The notes: generated from the letters alone by a model not told the origin. Positions 21,597 to 33,833 are shown, numbered from the stretch's first letter. The stretch is 64,000 nt of DNA from Mesomycoplasma dispar (GCF_000941075.1 NZ_CP007229.1:248001-312000); one strand, 5' to 3'. Translations and numbers: made by a program.

Positions 21597-21815
21597 TTTT
21601 CATTTAAAACTTTCACAAAAGACAGAAAAAAATTTTTATGTTCAAAGTTGAATCTAAGGTTAGTTAAAATTTTTCTATTTTAGATAAATTTTAAATTTTT
21701 TTCAAAAATACAACATTTTTAACATATTTTTGAAAAAAATTTATTATATGCTAAAATTTTAAAAACAATGCTTCATTAACTGTTAAAATTATAATTATTT
21801 ATTAAAAAAAAAGGA
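21597..21815. promoter_or_regulatory. Divergent promoter region between P and B (copy 1)
   Basis: 219-bp AT-rich spacer identical in style and nearly in sequence to 38043-38253. TATAAT at 21790-21795 points toward B. Several runs such as TTTTTCAAAAATACAAC and TTTTTGAAAAAAA are inverted-repeat-like. In this copy the plus-direction output now meets the IS instead of B. Confidence 0.5.
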
Positions 21816-21830
21816 AATTTAATGAAGAAA
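21816..21830. repeat. 15-bp duplication at the IS, left copy
   Basis: AATTTAATGAAGAAA, repeated at 23234-23248. It contains the start codon of gene B. Confidence 0.8.
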
Positions 21831-23233
21831 TAAATTAGTAGAAAAAAATGAGACACACCAAGAGAGGTGTGTTTTTTTATGAAACAAAATAAATTTTCAA
21901 TTAATGAAAAAATCAAATATATCAAAATCGCTGAATCGCAAGGATTCAAAAGTGCGACTATACATTTTGCAAACGAGTTTCGTGAAATTTATAAAAATAA
22001 ATCAGTTAATAAAAAATCGCAAAAAGAGGGTTTTTTACAGACATATGCGAATAATTTAATTCGAAACTGACAAAAAAAGTATTATAATTATGGTATGAAC
22101 GGATTAATTAGCACACGTGGTAAAAATAAATCACCACGTAAGTCAAAAAAACAATACACAATTAACGATCTTTCGGAAAATGACCGCGGAATTTATCAAG
22201 AAATAATGGAAAACGTCCTTAGAAGATACGGGATTGATCCTGCAATTGTAATGGACGAACTTAAAAAGCGAAAACAAGAAGCAGAAAAAGATAAGGATCA
22301 AATCGAAAATTCAACAAGACTTTGCAGCGTTTTAAAAGTTAATCGCACATCGATTTATCGCAAAATAAAGGTGAAAAAATCACCAAAAGAAATGGTATAC
22401 AGTAAAGAATTACTTGATTGAATTCTTGAAAGTTTTAATTTTAACAGAAAAGTAAAAGGTCGAGATAATTTGTATAATGTATACAAAAATCAAGGAAATA
22501 ATATAAGCACATATGTTTTTCAAAAACACTATGAACATTTAGGGATAAAATCGATTGCTTACAAAAAACAAGGTAAAAATGCGCCAAAAGAAGCTAAATT
22601 TTCGCGGATTTGAGCCGAAGATCATATCAAAGGACAATTTGAATCTAAAAATTTTGGTGAAAAATGATTTGCTGATATTAAATTTATAAGAATTGGCGAT
22701 GATTTTTATTTTTTGCATTCAATAATTGAAACAAAATCTAATTATTTGCTAAATTTTTCAATTTCCAAGACTAGATTTTCAGAAGAAACAATAAAATTAG
22801 TAAAAGAAACAATCAAAAAACACAAAATTACACCTAAATTTTTCCATTCAGATCATGGAGTTGAATATGCTAACCACCGATTTGCTCAATTTTTAAAAGA
22901 AAACAACATTCAACAATCAATGTCGCCAAAAGGAAACGCGCTTGCAAACCGCCCGATTGAATACTTTTATGCTATTTTACAAAGAGAATACTTGAATGTT
23001 GAGGGTAAAATTTTTGAAAACCTTGAAGATGCCCATCAAAAAATCAGCTCATTTGTTAAATGATACAATAAAACTAGAGTGCAAAGTTGCCTTTCATATT
23101 TGAGTCCAAATTCTCATTTTGAACAATTTGGTGCTCAAAAAAATTTTCACAATTTTGGAGAATAAAAAATAATAAAAATTTGTTTTAAAAATAATTAAAA
23201 ATAATGATGTGTCTCATTTTCCTATACTAACTT
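21831..23233 (+). mobile_element. IS3-like insertion sequence, 1403 bp
   Basis: Imperfect terminal inverted repeats (24 of 29 positions: AARTTAGTA...AAATGAGACACAYCA at 21832-21860 and, inverted, 23205-23233), one transposase gene, and a 15-bp duplication. The same locus in the second block lacks it. An internal hairpin with T run (ACACACC/GGTGTGT, 21852-21878) at the left end precedes the transposase and could stop read-in transcription. Confidence 0.88.
21879..23165 (+). CDS. IS3-family-like transposase (single frame)
   Basis: 428 residues in one frame. N-terminal helix-turn-helix region (FSINEKIKYIKIAESQGF...), then a DDE integrase-like core: WFADIKFI (first D), FHSDHGVEYANHRF (second D) and SMSPKGNALANRPIEYFYAILQREYL (E in the position used by IS3/IS150 enzymes). 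Most IS3 elements split this into orfA/orfB with a frameshift; here it is one ORF. ATG at 21879 directly follows the T run of the left-end hairpin. The full core suggests it may be active. Confidence 0.88.
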
Positions 23234-23248
23234 AATTTAATGAAGAAA
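23234..23248. repeat. 15-bp duplication at the IS, right copy
   Basis: Second copy of AATTTAATGAAGAAA. It supplies the start codon for the B ORF downstream of the IS, but not its original ribosome-binding site. Confidence 0.8.
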
Positions 23249-24673
23249 CGACTGAAATTTTTTAAATTTATTGTAAATATTATCGCATTTTCTTCAATAA
23301 CTGTAAGTGTTTTTGCACCACTTTGGCACTTTCAAAATACAAAAAATCATTCAGATTTTAAAGTACAAACTCGTGATTTAAACATACCAAATTCAAAAAA
23401 ACTTGTAAATTTCAAAGATTTAGTGCAAATTACTTCAACTACAAACGAACAAAATTCATTAATTATTAACGCCAATATTGAAAAAAACGGAATACAAATA
23501 AACAAGACAAGCACTAAATCTGATGTTCCTAATTTTGATGATATAAAAATCAAAATTAATCAAAATGGCGATGTAATTTTGAATAGTCTTTCGCTTGAAA
23601 TTTTTAACAAAAAAGCTATTCTGTATTTTGAAGATGGAAAACCAAAACTAAAATTTGAAAATCATATTGTTGATTTTGAAGAATTACTAAAACCAACTCG
23701 AGTTGAAAAAACCTTCTTTTTCTTACTACCTTTTATTCCATTTATTGCAAAAGCTGTAGCGGCTGTAGTTGCAACAGTTGCCGTTACAACAGTAGCAGTT
23801 AAAATGCCAGATATCGTTAGTGATATTGGTAGATGAATTGATAGCGGCACTAGAAGCCGCTATGAGTCAAATAATAGCGAAATCATTTCAAAAACTGAAA
23901 GTTCAATTGTTGTTGATTTAGATAGTCTACCAAGAGAAGAAGGTGAATCTAAAATTAGGACAAAAGAAAAAACAGAATCAAAAACAAAAACAAAAGCAAA
24001 AGCAAATGTTATAACCCTTTCTATTGTAAAAGACAAGAAAAGTTTACAGAAATACAAAGGAATCCATCTTGCTTGATTTTTTAATTTTCATGACAAAGAT
24101 CTAACACCCCATTTTGTTATTAGTGAACAAGAAATATCAGAAACTCAAGCTTGGGCCTTAGCAGTTGGAAGCTTACTAGCCCAGTCAAAATTAACTCAAA
24201 TTGTTATTGATAATTTGCTGCCTAGTTCAATAAAAAATAATATTGGTAAAAAAAAGAATGACCGTAAAAATATGAATTTAAAACTAAATTCCCCTGTAGA
24301 TTTTTACTCAAATAATCGATTAGTTATGCGAACTTTAGCCGAAAAAACAAGAGATACAGCAAATTTTATTTTAGGAAATAGTAGATCAATATCAGATGAC
24401 AATAATTTAAATAAAAATCACCATTTTTCTAAAAGTCATTTTGTTGTTGGGAATGGTCTAGCAAGAGATCCAATTGATTGAACTAAGCCTGAAAATGTAT
24501 TTTTCATTCCTGATCCTAAGTCTAAACCAAATAAAGAATACCAAAATGTCTTTTTTCCTAGTTTTCACGTAAGAAGACTAATATTTGAAGATAATTGAGT
24601 AGATAGAGATAAAATGCTAAATGTCGAAAAGGTGCACTTTTTATATGGAAATCCACACAGATTTAATGTCTAA
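23240..24673 (+). CDS. B: two-membrane-segment island protein (copy 1)
   Basis: 477 residues; family not recognised. Membrane segment 1 at about residues 7-28 (basic start MKKRLKFFKF), an exposed domain 30-155, membrane segment 2 at 158-187 (FFFLLPFIPFIAKAVAAVVATV...), then a ~290-residue C-terminal domain with a Lys-rich TKTKAKAK stretch. Charge distribution suggests N- and C-termini inside and the short domain outside, where protease P would be. The last 20 codons overlap C1. The IS at 21831 separates it from its promoter and AAAGGAAA ribosome-binding site; only the ATG is restored by the duplication. Expression from this copy is therefore doubtful. Confidence 0.75.
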
Positions 24674-26429
24674 TGTAAAAAAAAGATTATTAGAATTAAA
24701 ATATCTAGAAATTGATATTAAAAGTTTTTGTTCAACAAGAAATATATTTTTACATTATGAAAGTTTTTTCGAATGCAATGATTTATTTCGAAGAATACCT
24801 AATTTTTTATGAACTTATATTATGGATTTTTGCAGTGGTGCTATCAATCCAATTGAAATAATTATCGGAATAAATTATAAGCAGGAAGATTATGTCTATA
24901 ATTTAAGATTAGAAGATATTCCAAAAACTGTGTTTTTTTCTAAAGAGCTTAAAAACTTTCATTTTTATGATGATATTAAATGTTTAATTATTAATTGGGA
25001 AAACGAAGAATATTGTTTGAAAAATAAAAATCAAAATGAGATAATCACCCCTCAGGTTTATTTTTCAGAAACTATCGATGATTCAAAAGGTAGCGAAATG
25101 GTAGTTGTTGGTTTTGAAAACTTTGATGATCTTGAAAAATGTGAGTTTTCAGTTTCTTATCCAGTTGTTTTTCGGCAAATGTTTAAATCAAAAGATAAAC
25201 TAAAAGAAATTGAAAATTTAATAATCAAAGAAATTCAGGAAAGTGTTCCATATGCAAAACCAAAAAATTTAGAAAATTATCAAGAAAAAATCTTTGATTT
25301 TTTATCAAAAAGATATGAATATAATTCAGAATTTGTAGATGTAAATAAGGAATATCTCGGAAAAAATTTAGAAAATATCTACAATAAGCTGCTAAAAAAT
25401 AACTATCATTTTGGAAAAGAATCGCAAATACATCCAATTAAAAACGTTTTCACTTTTGAAAGTTATCATAATTTACTTGGAAAATTTAAAAAATACGGAA
25501 TTAAAAAACTTGATTTAAACATTGAAAATAGAGATAAATTTATTCTTAGTTGATTTGATAAATTTGGCGCTGAATACCGGAAGTATTGCACTCAACTTTT
25601 TGGTAAAGAAGGTCAGTTTTATTATGATAATTTAAATAAATGAACAAATAAAATTGAATTTATTTACTTATTGCAAATATTATTTGGTCCTAGATATGAA
25701 GTTGATCTTGAAAATCTTATTGATCCTGATTATTTTATTTTGGAAAGTTGGGCGAAATTAAAACTTGAAAATTTCCAAATTTTCTATTTTGGCGGTGAAG
25801 AATACGGATTTTTTGATGAAATAATTTCGAAATTTGATTCAAAAAAACCTGTTTTTTGGTTTAAACCATATTATCACTTTGCTTATAGAACCGATGTTGG
25901 TTGGCTTTCCCCAATTGCATTAAAAAATTTCATTTTATTGTATGTTGATGGCGAAAAAATTTATTATTGATTTTGCCATTCAAATTTATATGATGATATC
26001 TATCAAGGAAAATATCAAATTTTAAAATATTATTTTAAAGAAAAATTAGTCAAACTAGAAAGAGAAATTTTTCTACGTGATGGTAAAGACCCACAGTTCT
26101 TTTTTAATTTGCCTAAAAAAGATTATCCAACTAAAAATTTAATTGAATCATCTATCGCTGAATTGTTTTTGTTTCGAGATGCAGTAGAAAAATTTTTAGA
26201 ACTACAAGTTGATAAATATACGTATTTTTCGGATTTTATAAAGGATTCAAAAATTTATAACGAACAAGAAAAAGCAATAATTTTAAGGGAAAACTTTGAT
26301 TTTTCCGATGAGAATAGATATTTTAAAAAAATGGCAAAAATAGACTTTCGCGGAAAATATAGCAAAAAAGCACAAGAGGATGAGAAAATGTTTGCTGAAC
26401 TTTTTCCTGGTAAGAGGAAACTATATTAA
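24645..26429 (+). CDS. C1: island paralog
   Basis: 594 residues, no signal peptide or membrane segment; function unknown. Rich in Tyr/Phe/Trp and Lys/Glu. Conserved family blocks, in order: LELKYLEIDIKSF (N-term), INPIEIIIGINYKQEDYVYNL, PKTVFFSKELKNFHFYDD, VPYAKPKNLENYQEKIFDFL, IKKLDLNIENRDKFILSW, FGAEYRKYCTQLFGKEGQFYY, LLQILFGPRYE, IFYFGGEEYG, KLEREIFLRDGKDPQFF and the end ELFPGKRKLY. ATG at 24645 lies inside the last codons of B (29-base overlap), so translation is probably coupled. N-type RNIFLHYESFF; C-type GKYSKKAQEDEKMF. Confidence 0.75.
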
Positions 26430-26448
26430 ATTTTATAGAAAAAACGAA

Positions 26449-26508
26449 ATGCTAAACATTGAAAAGGTGCACTTTTTATATGGAAATCCACACAGATTTA
26501 ATGTCTAA
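26449..26508 (+). CDS. Leader mini-ORF before C2 (19 aa)
   Basis: MLNIEKVHFLYGNPHRFNV-stop, overlapping the C2 start by 29 bases in another frame. It is the same peptide as the C-terminus of B. Repeated before every C gene, so probably either a coupling leader or a trace of how the array duplicated. Confidence 0.45.
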   Translation: MLNIEKVHFLYGNPHRFNV

Positions 26509-28273
26509 TGTAAAAAAAAGATTATTAGAATTAAAATATCTAGAAATTGATATTAAAAGTTTTTGTTCAACAAGAAATATATTTTTACATTATGAAAGTT
26601 TTTTTGAATGTAATGATTTATTTCGAAGAATACCTAATTTTTTATGAACTTATAATATGGATCTTTGCAATAGTGTTATCAATCCAATTGAGATAATTAT
26701 CGGGATAAATTATAAGCAGGAAGATTATGTTTATAATTTAAGGTTAGAAGATATTCCAAAAACTGTGTTTTTTTCTAAAGAGCTTAAAAACTTTCATTTT
26801 TATGATGATATTAAATGTTTAATTATTAATTGGGAAAACGAAGAATATTGTTTGAAAAATAAAAATCCAAATGAGATAAACACCCCTCAGGTTTATTTTT
26901 CAGAAACTATCGATGATTCAAAAGGTAGCGAAATGGTAGTTGCTGCTTTTGAAAACTTTAACGATCTTGAAAAATGTGAATTTTCAATTTCTTATCCAAC
27001 TATTTTTCGGCAAATGTTTAAATCCAAAAGTGAATTAAGGAAAATTGAAAATTTAATAATCAAAGAAATTCAGGAAAGTGTTCCATATGCAAAACCGAAA
27101 AATTTAGAAAATTATCAAGAAAAAATCTTTGATTTTCTATCAAAAAGATATGAATATAATTCAGAATTTGTAGATGTAAATAAGGAATATCTCGGAAAAA
27201 ATTTAGAAAATATCTACAATTTGTTGTTAAAAGAGAATTATTACTTTGGAAAAGAATCGCAAATACATCCAATTAAAAACGTTTTCACTTTTGAAAGTTA
27301 TCATAATTTACTTGAAAAATTTAAAAAATACGGAATTAAAAAACTTGATTTAAACATTGAAAATAGAGATAAATTTATTCTTAGTTGATTTGATAAATTT
27401 GGCGCTGAATACCGGAAGTATTGCACTCAACTTTTTGGCAAAGAAGGTCAGTTTTATTATGATAATTTAAATAAATGAACAAATAAAATTGAATTTATTT
27501 ACTTATTGCAAATATTATTTGGTCCTAGATATGAAGATGATCTTGAATATCTTACTGTTCCTGATTATTTTATTTTGGAAAGTTGGGCGAAATTAAAACT
27601 TGAAAATTTCCAAATTTTTTACTTTGGCGGTGAAGAATATGGGCTTTTTGATGAAATAATTGCAAAATTTGATTCAAAAAAACCTGTTTTTTGGTTTAAA
27701 CCATATTATCACTTTGCTTATAGAACCGATGTTGGTTGGCTTTCCCCAATTGCATTAAAAAATTTCATTTTATTGTATGTTGGAGAGGAAAAAATTTATT
27801 ATTGATTTTGCCATTCAAATTTATATGATGATATCTATCAAGGGAAGTATAAAATTTTAAAATATTATTTTAAAGAAAAATTAGTCAAACTAGAAAGAGA
27901 AATTTTTCTACGTGATGGTAAAGACCCACAGTTCTTTTTTAATTTGCCTAAAAAATATTATCTAACTAAAAATTTAATTGAATCATCTATCGGTGAATTG
28001 TTTTTATTTCGAGATGCAGTAGAAAAATTTTTAGAACTACAAGTTGATGAATATACGTATTTTTCGGATTTTATAAAGGATTCAAAAATTTATAACGAAC
28101 AAGAAAAAGCAATAATTTTAAGGGAAAACTTTGATTTTTCTGAGAACTATTATGACGAAAATGACTATTTTGACAAAATCGCGAAAATAGATTTTCGTGG
28201 AGTGGGTAGCAAAAAAGCACAGGAGGACGAGGTAATGTTTGCCGAACTTTTTCCTGGTAAGAAACTATATTAA
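26480..28273 (+). CDS. C2: island paralog
   Basis: 597 residues. Same N-type as C1 (RNIFLHYESFF), but centre AAFENFNDLEKCEFSISYPTIF and a C-terminal type SENYYDENDYFDKIAKIDFRGVGSKKAQEDEVMF, unlike C1. Practically the same as C4 over its length, with single-residue differences scattered near the end. Function unknown. Confidence 0.75.
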
Positions 28274-28291
28274 ATTTTATAGAAAAACCAA

Positions 28292-28351
28292 ATGCTAAAT
28301 ATTGAAAAGGTGCACTTTTTATATGGAGATCCACACAGATTTAATGTCTAA
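28292..28351 (+). CDS. Leader mini-ORF before C3 (19 aa)
   Basis: MLNIEKVHFLYGDPHRFNV-stop; overlaps the C3 start. Confidence 0.4.
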   Translation: MLNIEKVHFLYGDPHRFNV

Positions 28352-30110
28352 TGCAAAAAAAAGACTATTAATAGAACTAAAATATCTAGAAATTGATATT
28401 AAAAGTTTTTGTTCAACCCTAAGAATAATTCCTCATCACGAAGGTTTTTTCGAATGCAATGATTTATTTTGAAGAATACCTAATTTTTTATGAACTTATA
28501 TTATGGATTTTTGCAGTGGTGCTATCAATCCAATTGAGATAATTATCGGGATAAATTATAAGCAGGAAGATTATGTCTATAATTTAAGATTAGAAGATAT
28601 TCCAAAAACTGTGTTTTTTTCAAAAGAACTTAAAAACTTTCATTTTTATGATGATATTAAATGTTTAATCGATGATTGGGAAAACGAAGAATATTGTTTG
28701 AAAAATAAAAATCAAAATGAGATAATCACCCCTCAGGTTTATTTTTCAGAAACTATCGATGATTCAAAAGATGAGAGAATGGTAGTTGTTGCTTTTGAAA
28801 ACTTTGATGATCTTGAAAAATGTGAATTTTCAATTTCTTATCCAACTATTTTTCGGCAAATGTTTAAATCAAAAGATAAACTAAAAGAAATTGAAAATTT
28901 AATAATCAAAGAAATTCAGGAAAGTGTTCCATATGCAAAACCGAAAAATTTAGAAAATTATCAAGAAAAAATCTTTGATTTTTTATCAAAAAGATATGAA
29001 TATAATTCAGAATTTGTAGATGTAAATAAGGAATATCTCGGAAAAAATTTAGAAAATATCTACAATTTGTTGTTAAAAGAGAATTATTACTTTGGAAAAG
29101 AATCGCAAATACATCCAATTAAAAACGTTTTCACTTTTGAAAGTTATCATAATTTACTTGAAAAATTTAAAAAATACGGAATTAAAAAACTTGATTTAAA
29201 CATTGAAAACCGGGATAAATTTATTCTTAGTTGATTTGATAAATTTGGTGCTGAATATCGGAAGTATTGCACTCAACTTTTTGGCAAAGAAGGTCAGTTT
29301 TATTATGATAATTTAAATAAATGAACAAATAAAATTGAATTTATTTACTTATTGCAAATATTATTTGGTCCTAGATATGAAGTTGATCTTGAAAATCTTA
29401 TTGATCCTGATTATTTTATTTTGGAAAGTTGGGCGAAATTAAAACTTGAAAATTTCCAAATTTTCTATTTTGGCGGTGAAGAATATGGGCTTTTTGATGA
29501 AATAATTTCGAAATTTGATTCAAAAAAACCTGTTTTTTGGTTTAAACCATATTATCACTTTGCTTATAGAACTGATGTTGGTTGACTTTCCCCAACCGCA
29601 TTAAAAAATTTCATTTTATTGTATGTTGGAGAGGGAAAAATTTATTATTGATTTTGCCATTCAAATTTATATGATGATATCTATCAAGGGAAGTATCAAA
29701 TTTTAAAATATTATTTTAAAGAAAAGTTAGTTAAACTAGAAAGAGAAATTTTTCTACGTGATGGTAAAGACCCACAGTTCTTTTTTGATTTGCCTAAAAA
29801 AGATTATCCAACTAAAAATTTAATTGAATCATCTATCGATGAATTGTTTTTGTTTCGAGATGCAGTAGAAAAATTTTTAGAACTACAAGTTGATAAATAT
29901 ACGTATTTTTCGGATTTTATAAAGGATTCAAAAATTTATAACGAACAAGAAAAAGCAATAATTTTAAGGGAAAACTTTGATTTTTCCGACGAGAATAGAT
30001 ATTTTAAAAAAATGGCAAAAATAGACTTTCGCGGAAAATATAGCAAAAAAGCACAAGAGGATGAGAAAATGTTTGCTGAACTTTTTCCTGGTAAGAGGAA
30101 ACTATATTAA
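28323..30110 (+). CDS. C3: island paralog
   Basis: 595 residues. It carries the alternative N-type (NAKKRLLIELKYLEI... STLRIIPHHEGFF) and a DDWENEEYC/SKDERMVVVAF centre, but the C1-like C-terminal type ending GKRKLY. This mix of blocks shared with different neighbours is typical of gene conversion among tandem copies. Function unknown. Confidence 0.75.
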
Positions 30111-30129
30111 ATTTTATAGAAAAAACGAA

Positions 30130-30189
30130 ATGCTAAACATTGAAAAGGTGCACTTTTTATATGGAAATCCACACAGATTTAATGTCTAA
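30130..30189 (+). CDS. Leader mini-ORF before C4 (19 aa)
   Basis: MLNIEKVHFLYGNPHRFNV-stop; overlaps the C4 start. Confidence 0.4.
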   Translation: MLNIEKVHFLYGNPHRFNV

Positions 30190-31954
30190 TGTAAAAAAAA
30201 GATTATTAGAATTAAAATATCTAGAAATTGATATTAAAAGTTTTTGTTCAACAAGAAATATATTTTTACATTATGAAAGTTTTTTCGAATGCAATGATTT
30301 ATTTCGAAGAATACCTAATTTTTTATGAACTTATATTATGGATTTTTGCAATAGTGTTATCAATCCAATTGAGATAATTATCGGGATAAATTATAAGCAG
30401 GAAGATTATGTTTATAATTTAAGGTTAGAAGATATTCCAAAAACTGTGTTTTTTTCTAAAGAGCTTAAAAACTTTCATTTTTATGATGATATTAAATGTT
30501 TAATTATTAATTGGGAAAACGAAGAATATTGTTTGAAAAATAAAAATCCAAATGAGATAAACACCCCTCAGGTTTATTTTTCAGAAACTATCGATGATTC
30601 AAAAGGTAGCGAAATGGTAGTTGCTGCTTTTGAAAACTTTAACGATCTTGAAAAATGTGAATTTTCAATTTCTTATCCAACTATTTTTCGGCAAATGTTT
30701 AAATCCAAAAGTGAATTAAGGAAAATTGAAAATTTAATAATCAAAGAGATTCAGGAAAGTGTTCCATATGCAAAACCGAAAAATTTAGAAAATTATCAAG
30801 AAAAAATCTTTGATTTTCTATCAAAAAGATATGAATATAATTCAGAATTTGTAGATGTAAATAAGGAATATCTCGGAAAAAATTTAGAAAATATCTACAA
30901 TTTGTTGTTAAAAGAGAATTATTACTTTGGAAAAGAATCGCAAATACATCCAATTAAAAACGTTTTCACTTTTGAAAGTTATCATAATTTACTTGAAAAA
31001 TTTAAAAAATACGGAATTAAAAAACTTGATTTAAACATTGAAAATAGAGATAAATTTATTCTTAGTTGATTTGATAAATTTGGCGCTGAATACCGGAAGT
31101 ATTGCACTCAACTTTTTGGCAAAGAAGGTCAGTTTTATTATGATAATTTAAATAAATGAACAAATAAAATTGAATTTATTTACTTATTGCAAATATTATT
31201 TGGTCCTAGATATGAAGATGATCTTGAATATCTTACTGTTCCTGATTATTTTATTTTGGAAAGTTGGGCGAAATTAAAACTTGAAAATTTCCAAATTTTC
31301 TATTTTGGCGGTGAAGAATATGGGTTTTTTGATGAAATAATTTCGAAATTTGATTCAAAAAAACCTGTTTTTTGGTTTAAACCATATTATCACTTTGCTT
31401 ATAGAACCGATGTTGGTTGACTTTCCCCAATTGCATTAAAAAATTTCATTTTATTGTATGTTGGAGAGGAAAAAATTTATTATTGATTTTGCCATTCAAA
31501 TTTATATGATGATATCTATCAAGGGAAGTATAAAATTTTAAAATATTATTTTAAAGAAAAATTAGTTAAACTAGAAAGAGAAATTTTTCTACGTGATGGT
31601 AAAGACCCACAGTTCTTTTTTGATTTGCCTAAAAAATATTATCTAACTAAAAATTTAATTGAATCATCTATCGGTGAATTGTTTTTATTTCGAGATGCAG
31701 TAGAAAAATTTTTAGAACTACAAGTTGATAAATATACTTATTTTTCGGATTTTATAAAGGATTCAAAAATTTATAACGAACAAGAAAAAGCAATAATTTT
31801 AAGGGAAAACTTTGATTTTTCTGAGAACTATTATGACGAAAATGACTATTTTGACAAAATCGCGAAAATAGATTTTCGTGGAGTGGGTAGCAAAAAAGCA
31901 CAGGAGGACGAGGCAATGTTTGCCGAACTTTTTCCTGGTAAGAAACTATATTAA
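30161..31954 (+). CDS. C4: island paralog
   Basis: 597 residues, near-identical to C2 (same RNIFLHY N-type, same AAFENFND centre, same VGS C-terminal type). Together with C3 it looks like a recent duplicate of a two-gene unit. Function unknown. Confidence 0.75.
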
Positions 31955-31972
31955 ATTTTATAGAAAAACCAA

Positions 31973-32032
31973 ATGCTAAATGTTGAAAAGGTGCACTTTT
32001 TATATGGAGAACCAAATAAATTTAATATCTAA
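31973..32032 (+). CDS. Leader mini-ORF before C5 (19 aa), diverged
   Basis: MLNVEKVHFLYGEPNKFNI-stop. Four positions differ from the other leaders (I/V, N/E, HR/NK, V/I), yet start, length and stop are kept. This argues weakly for constraint. Confidence 0.4.
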   Translation: MLNVEKVHFLYGEPNKFNI

Positions 32033-33833
32033 TTTAAAAAAAAGACCACTAATAGAATTAAAATATTTAGAAATTGACATAAAAAGTTTTTATTCAACCA
32101 CAAATGTAATTAGTCATTATCGAGATTATCCAGATGGAAGACCTAAAAACAAAAAAATACCAGATTTTTTATGAGTTTATTCTATGCAACCTGACTGAAT
32201 TGCTTATATGGAACCCGAATACAATTATATCAACCCGATTGAGACAGTTATTGGGATAAACTATAAGCAAGGAGATTATATTTACAATTTAAAATTAGAA
32301 GATATTCCAAAAACTGTGTTTTTTTCAAAAGAACTTAAAAACTTTCATTTTTATAATGATATTTATCTAAAAATAGATTTTTGGGAGAAAAAAATAAGAG
32401 ATCAAGGTATTAATTGAGAGAAATATGAGCAAAATAGAATCAATTTGGAACCACATTTTTCAGCTTATTTAGGTGAAAATAGAGGTTCACAGGTGGTTGT
32501 TGTTGCTTTTGAAAATTTTAATAATGTAGAAAAATGTGAATTTTCAGTTTCTTACCCTACTATTTTTCTAGAAATATTTGAATCAAAAGATGAATTAAAG
32601 AAAATTGAAGGATTAATAATTAAAGAAGTTCAGGAGAGCGTTCCTTATGCTAAACCGAAAAATTTAGAAAATTATCAAGAAAAAATCTTTGATTTTTTAT
32701 CGAAAAGATATGAATATAATTCAGAATTTGGTGATGTAAATAAAAAATATCTTGGAGAAAAAATAGAAAATATCTACAATTTATTGCTAAAAGACAAATA
32801 TCATCCTAAAATAAATGCAAAAATACAGTCAATTCAAAATGTGTTTACTTTTGAAAGTTATAATAATTTACTTGAAAAATTTAAGAAATACGGGATCAAA
32901 AAACTCGATTTAAATATAGAAAATCGTGATAAATTTATCATTAGTTGATTTGATAAATTTGGTTCTGAATACCGGAAATATTGTATTGAACTTTTCGGCA
33001 AAAAAGGTCAATTTTATTATGATAATTTAAATAAATGAACAAATGAAATTGAATTTATCTATTTACTGCAAATATTATTCGGTCCTAGATATCAATTTGA
33101 TAATGACTATCTTACTGAACCTGATTATCTTATTTTACCAAGTTGGGCGAAATTAAAACTTGAAAATTTTCAAATTTTTTACTTTGGCGGCGAAGAATAC
33201 GGATTTTTTGATGAAATAATTTCAAAATTTGATTCAAAAAAACCAGTTTTTTGATATAAACCATATTACCAATCTTTTTATAGATCGAATCTTGGTTGAA
33301 TTTCCCCCATTGCAGTAAAAAATTTCATTTTATTATATATTGACGGTGAAAAAATTTATTACTGATTTTGTCATTCAAACTTATACGATGATATTTATCA
33401 AGGTAAGTATGAAATTTTAAAATATTATTTTAAAGAAAAATTGGTAAAACTTGAAAAAGATATTTTTCTGCGTGATGGCAAAGATCCGCAATTCTTCCCT
33501 TGTTCATCACAAAAAGGCTGTCTTTCTAAAAACGTAATTGAATCATCTATTAATGAGTTAATTTTATTCCGCAACGCAATAAACAGATACTGGGAAGAAA
33601 CTTTTGATGAGCATATGTATTTTTCAAACTTTGTAAAAAATTCAAATATATATAACAAAAAAGAGAAGGAATTGATTTTAGAAGAACACTTTGATTTTTC
33701 TTGGTACTGTTATGATGAAAATGACTATTTTGACAAAATCGCGAAAATAGATTTTCGTGGAGTGGGTAGCAAAAAAGCACAAGAGGATGAGAAAATGTTT
33801 GCTGAACTTTTTCCTGGTAAGAAACTATATTAA
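32004..33833 (+). CDS. C5: island paralog, most diverged of the array
   Basis: 609 residues. N-terminus MENQINLISNLKKRP with a different variable stretch (YSTTNVISHYRDYPDGRPKNKK), an extra acidic/Asn-rich region around residues 130-155 (WEKYEQNRINLEPHFSAYL), and replaced residues throughout (KINAKIQSIQNVF, PDYLILPSWAKL, CSSQKGCLSKNVI). The last ~40 residues return to the VGSKKAQEDEKMFAELFPGKKLY form of its neighbours, a likely conversion tract. Function unknown. Confidence 0.75.

Larger units (their letters stand above)
17196..24640. repeat. Large direct repeat, copy 1 (A1-A2-P-B block)
   Basis: This block recurs at 34142-39675 in the same orientation. Outside one variable window (about 18700-19290) and two insertions (19528-19951 and 21831-23248) the two copies are nearly identical; the protease P proteins are identical over all 221 residues. 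Confidence 0.9.

Noticed and set aside
21867-23165. IS transposase as a frameshifted two-ORF IS3 element
   Set aside because: The frame is open from 21879 to 23165 when TGA is Trp; no -1 slippery site is needed.
25225-25437. Antisense ORF of 70 codons conserved in all C genes
   Set aside because: It is conserved only because the sense strand is; no ribosome-binding site, and it covers a conserved block of the C protein.
24645-26429. C genes as runs of small separate ORFs or pseudogenes under the standard code
   Set aside because: All apparent stops inside them are TGA. With TGA as Trp, as required by gltX, alaS, ftsH and the tRNA-Trp(UCA), every C gene is one intact frame.
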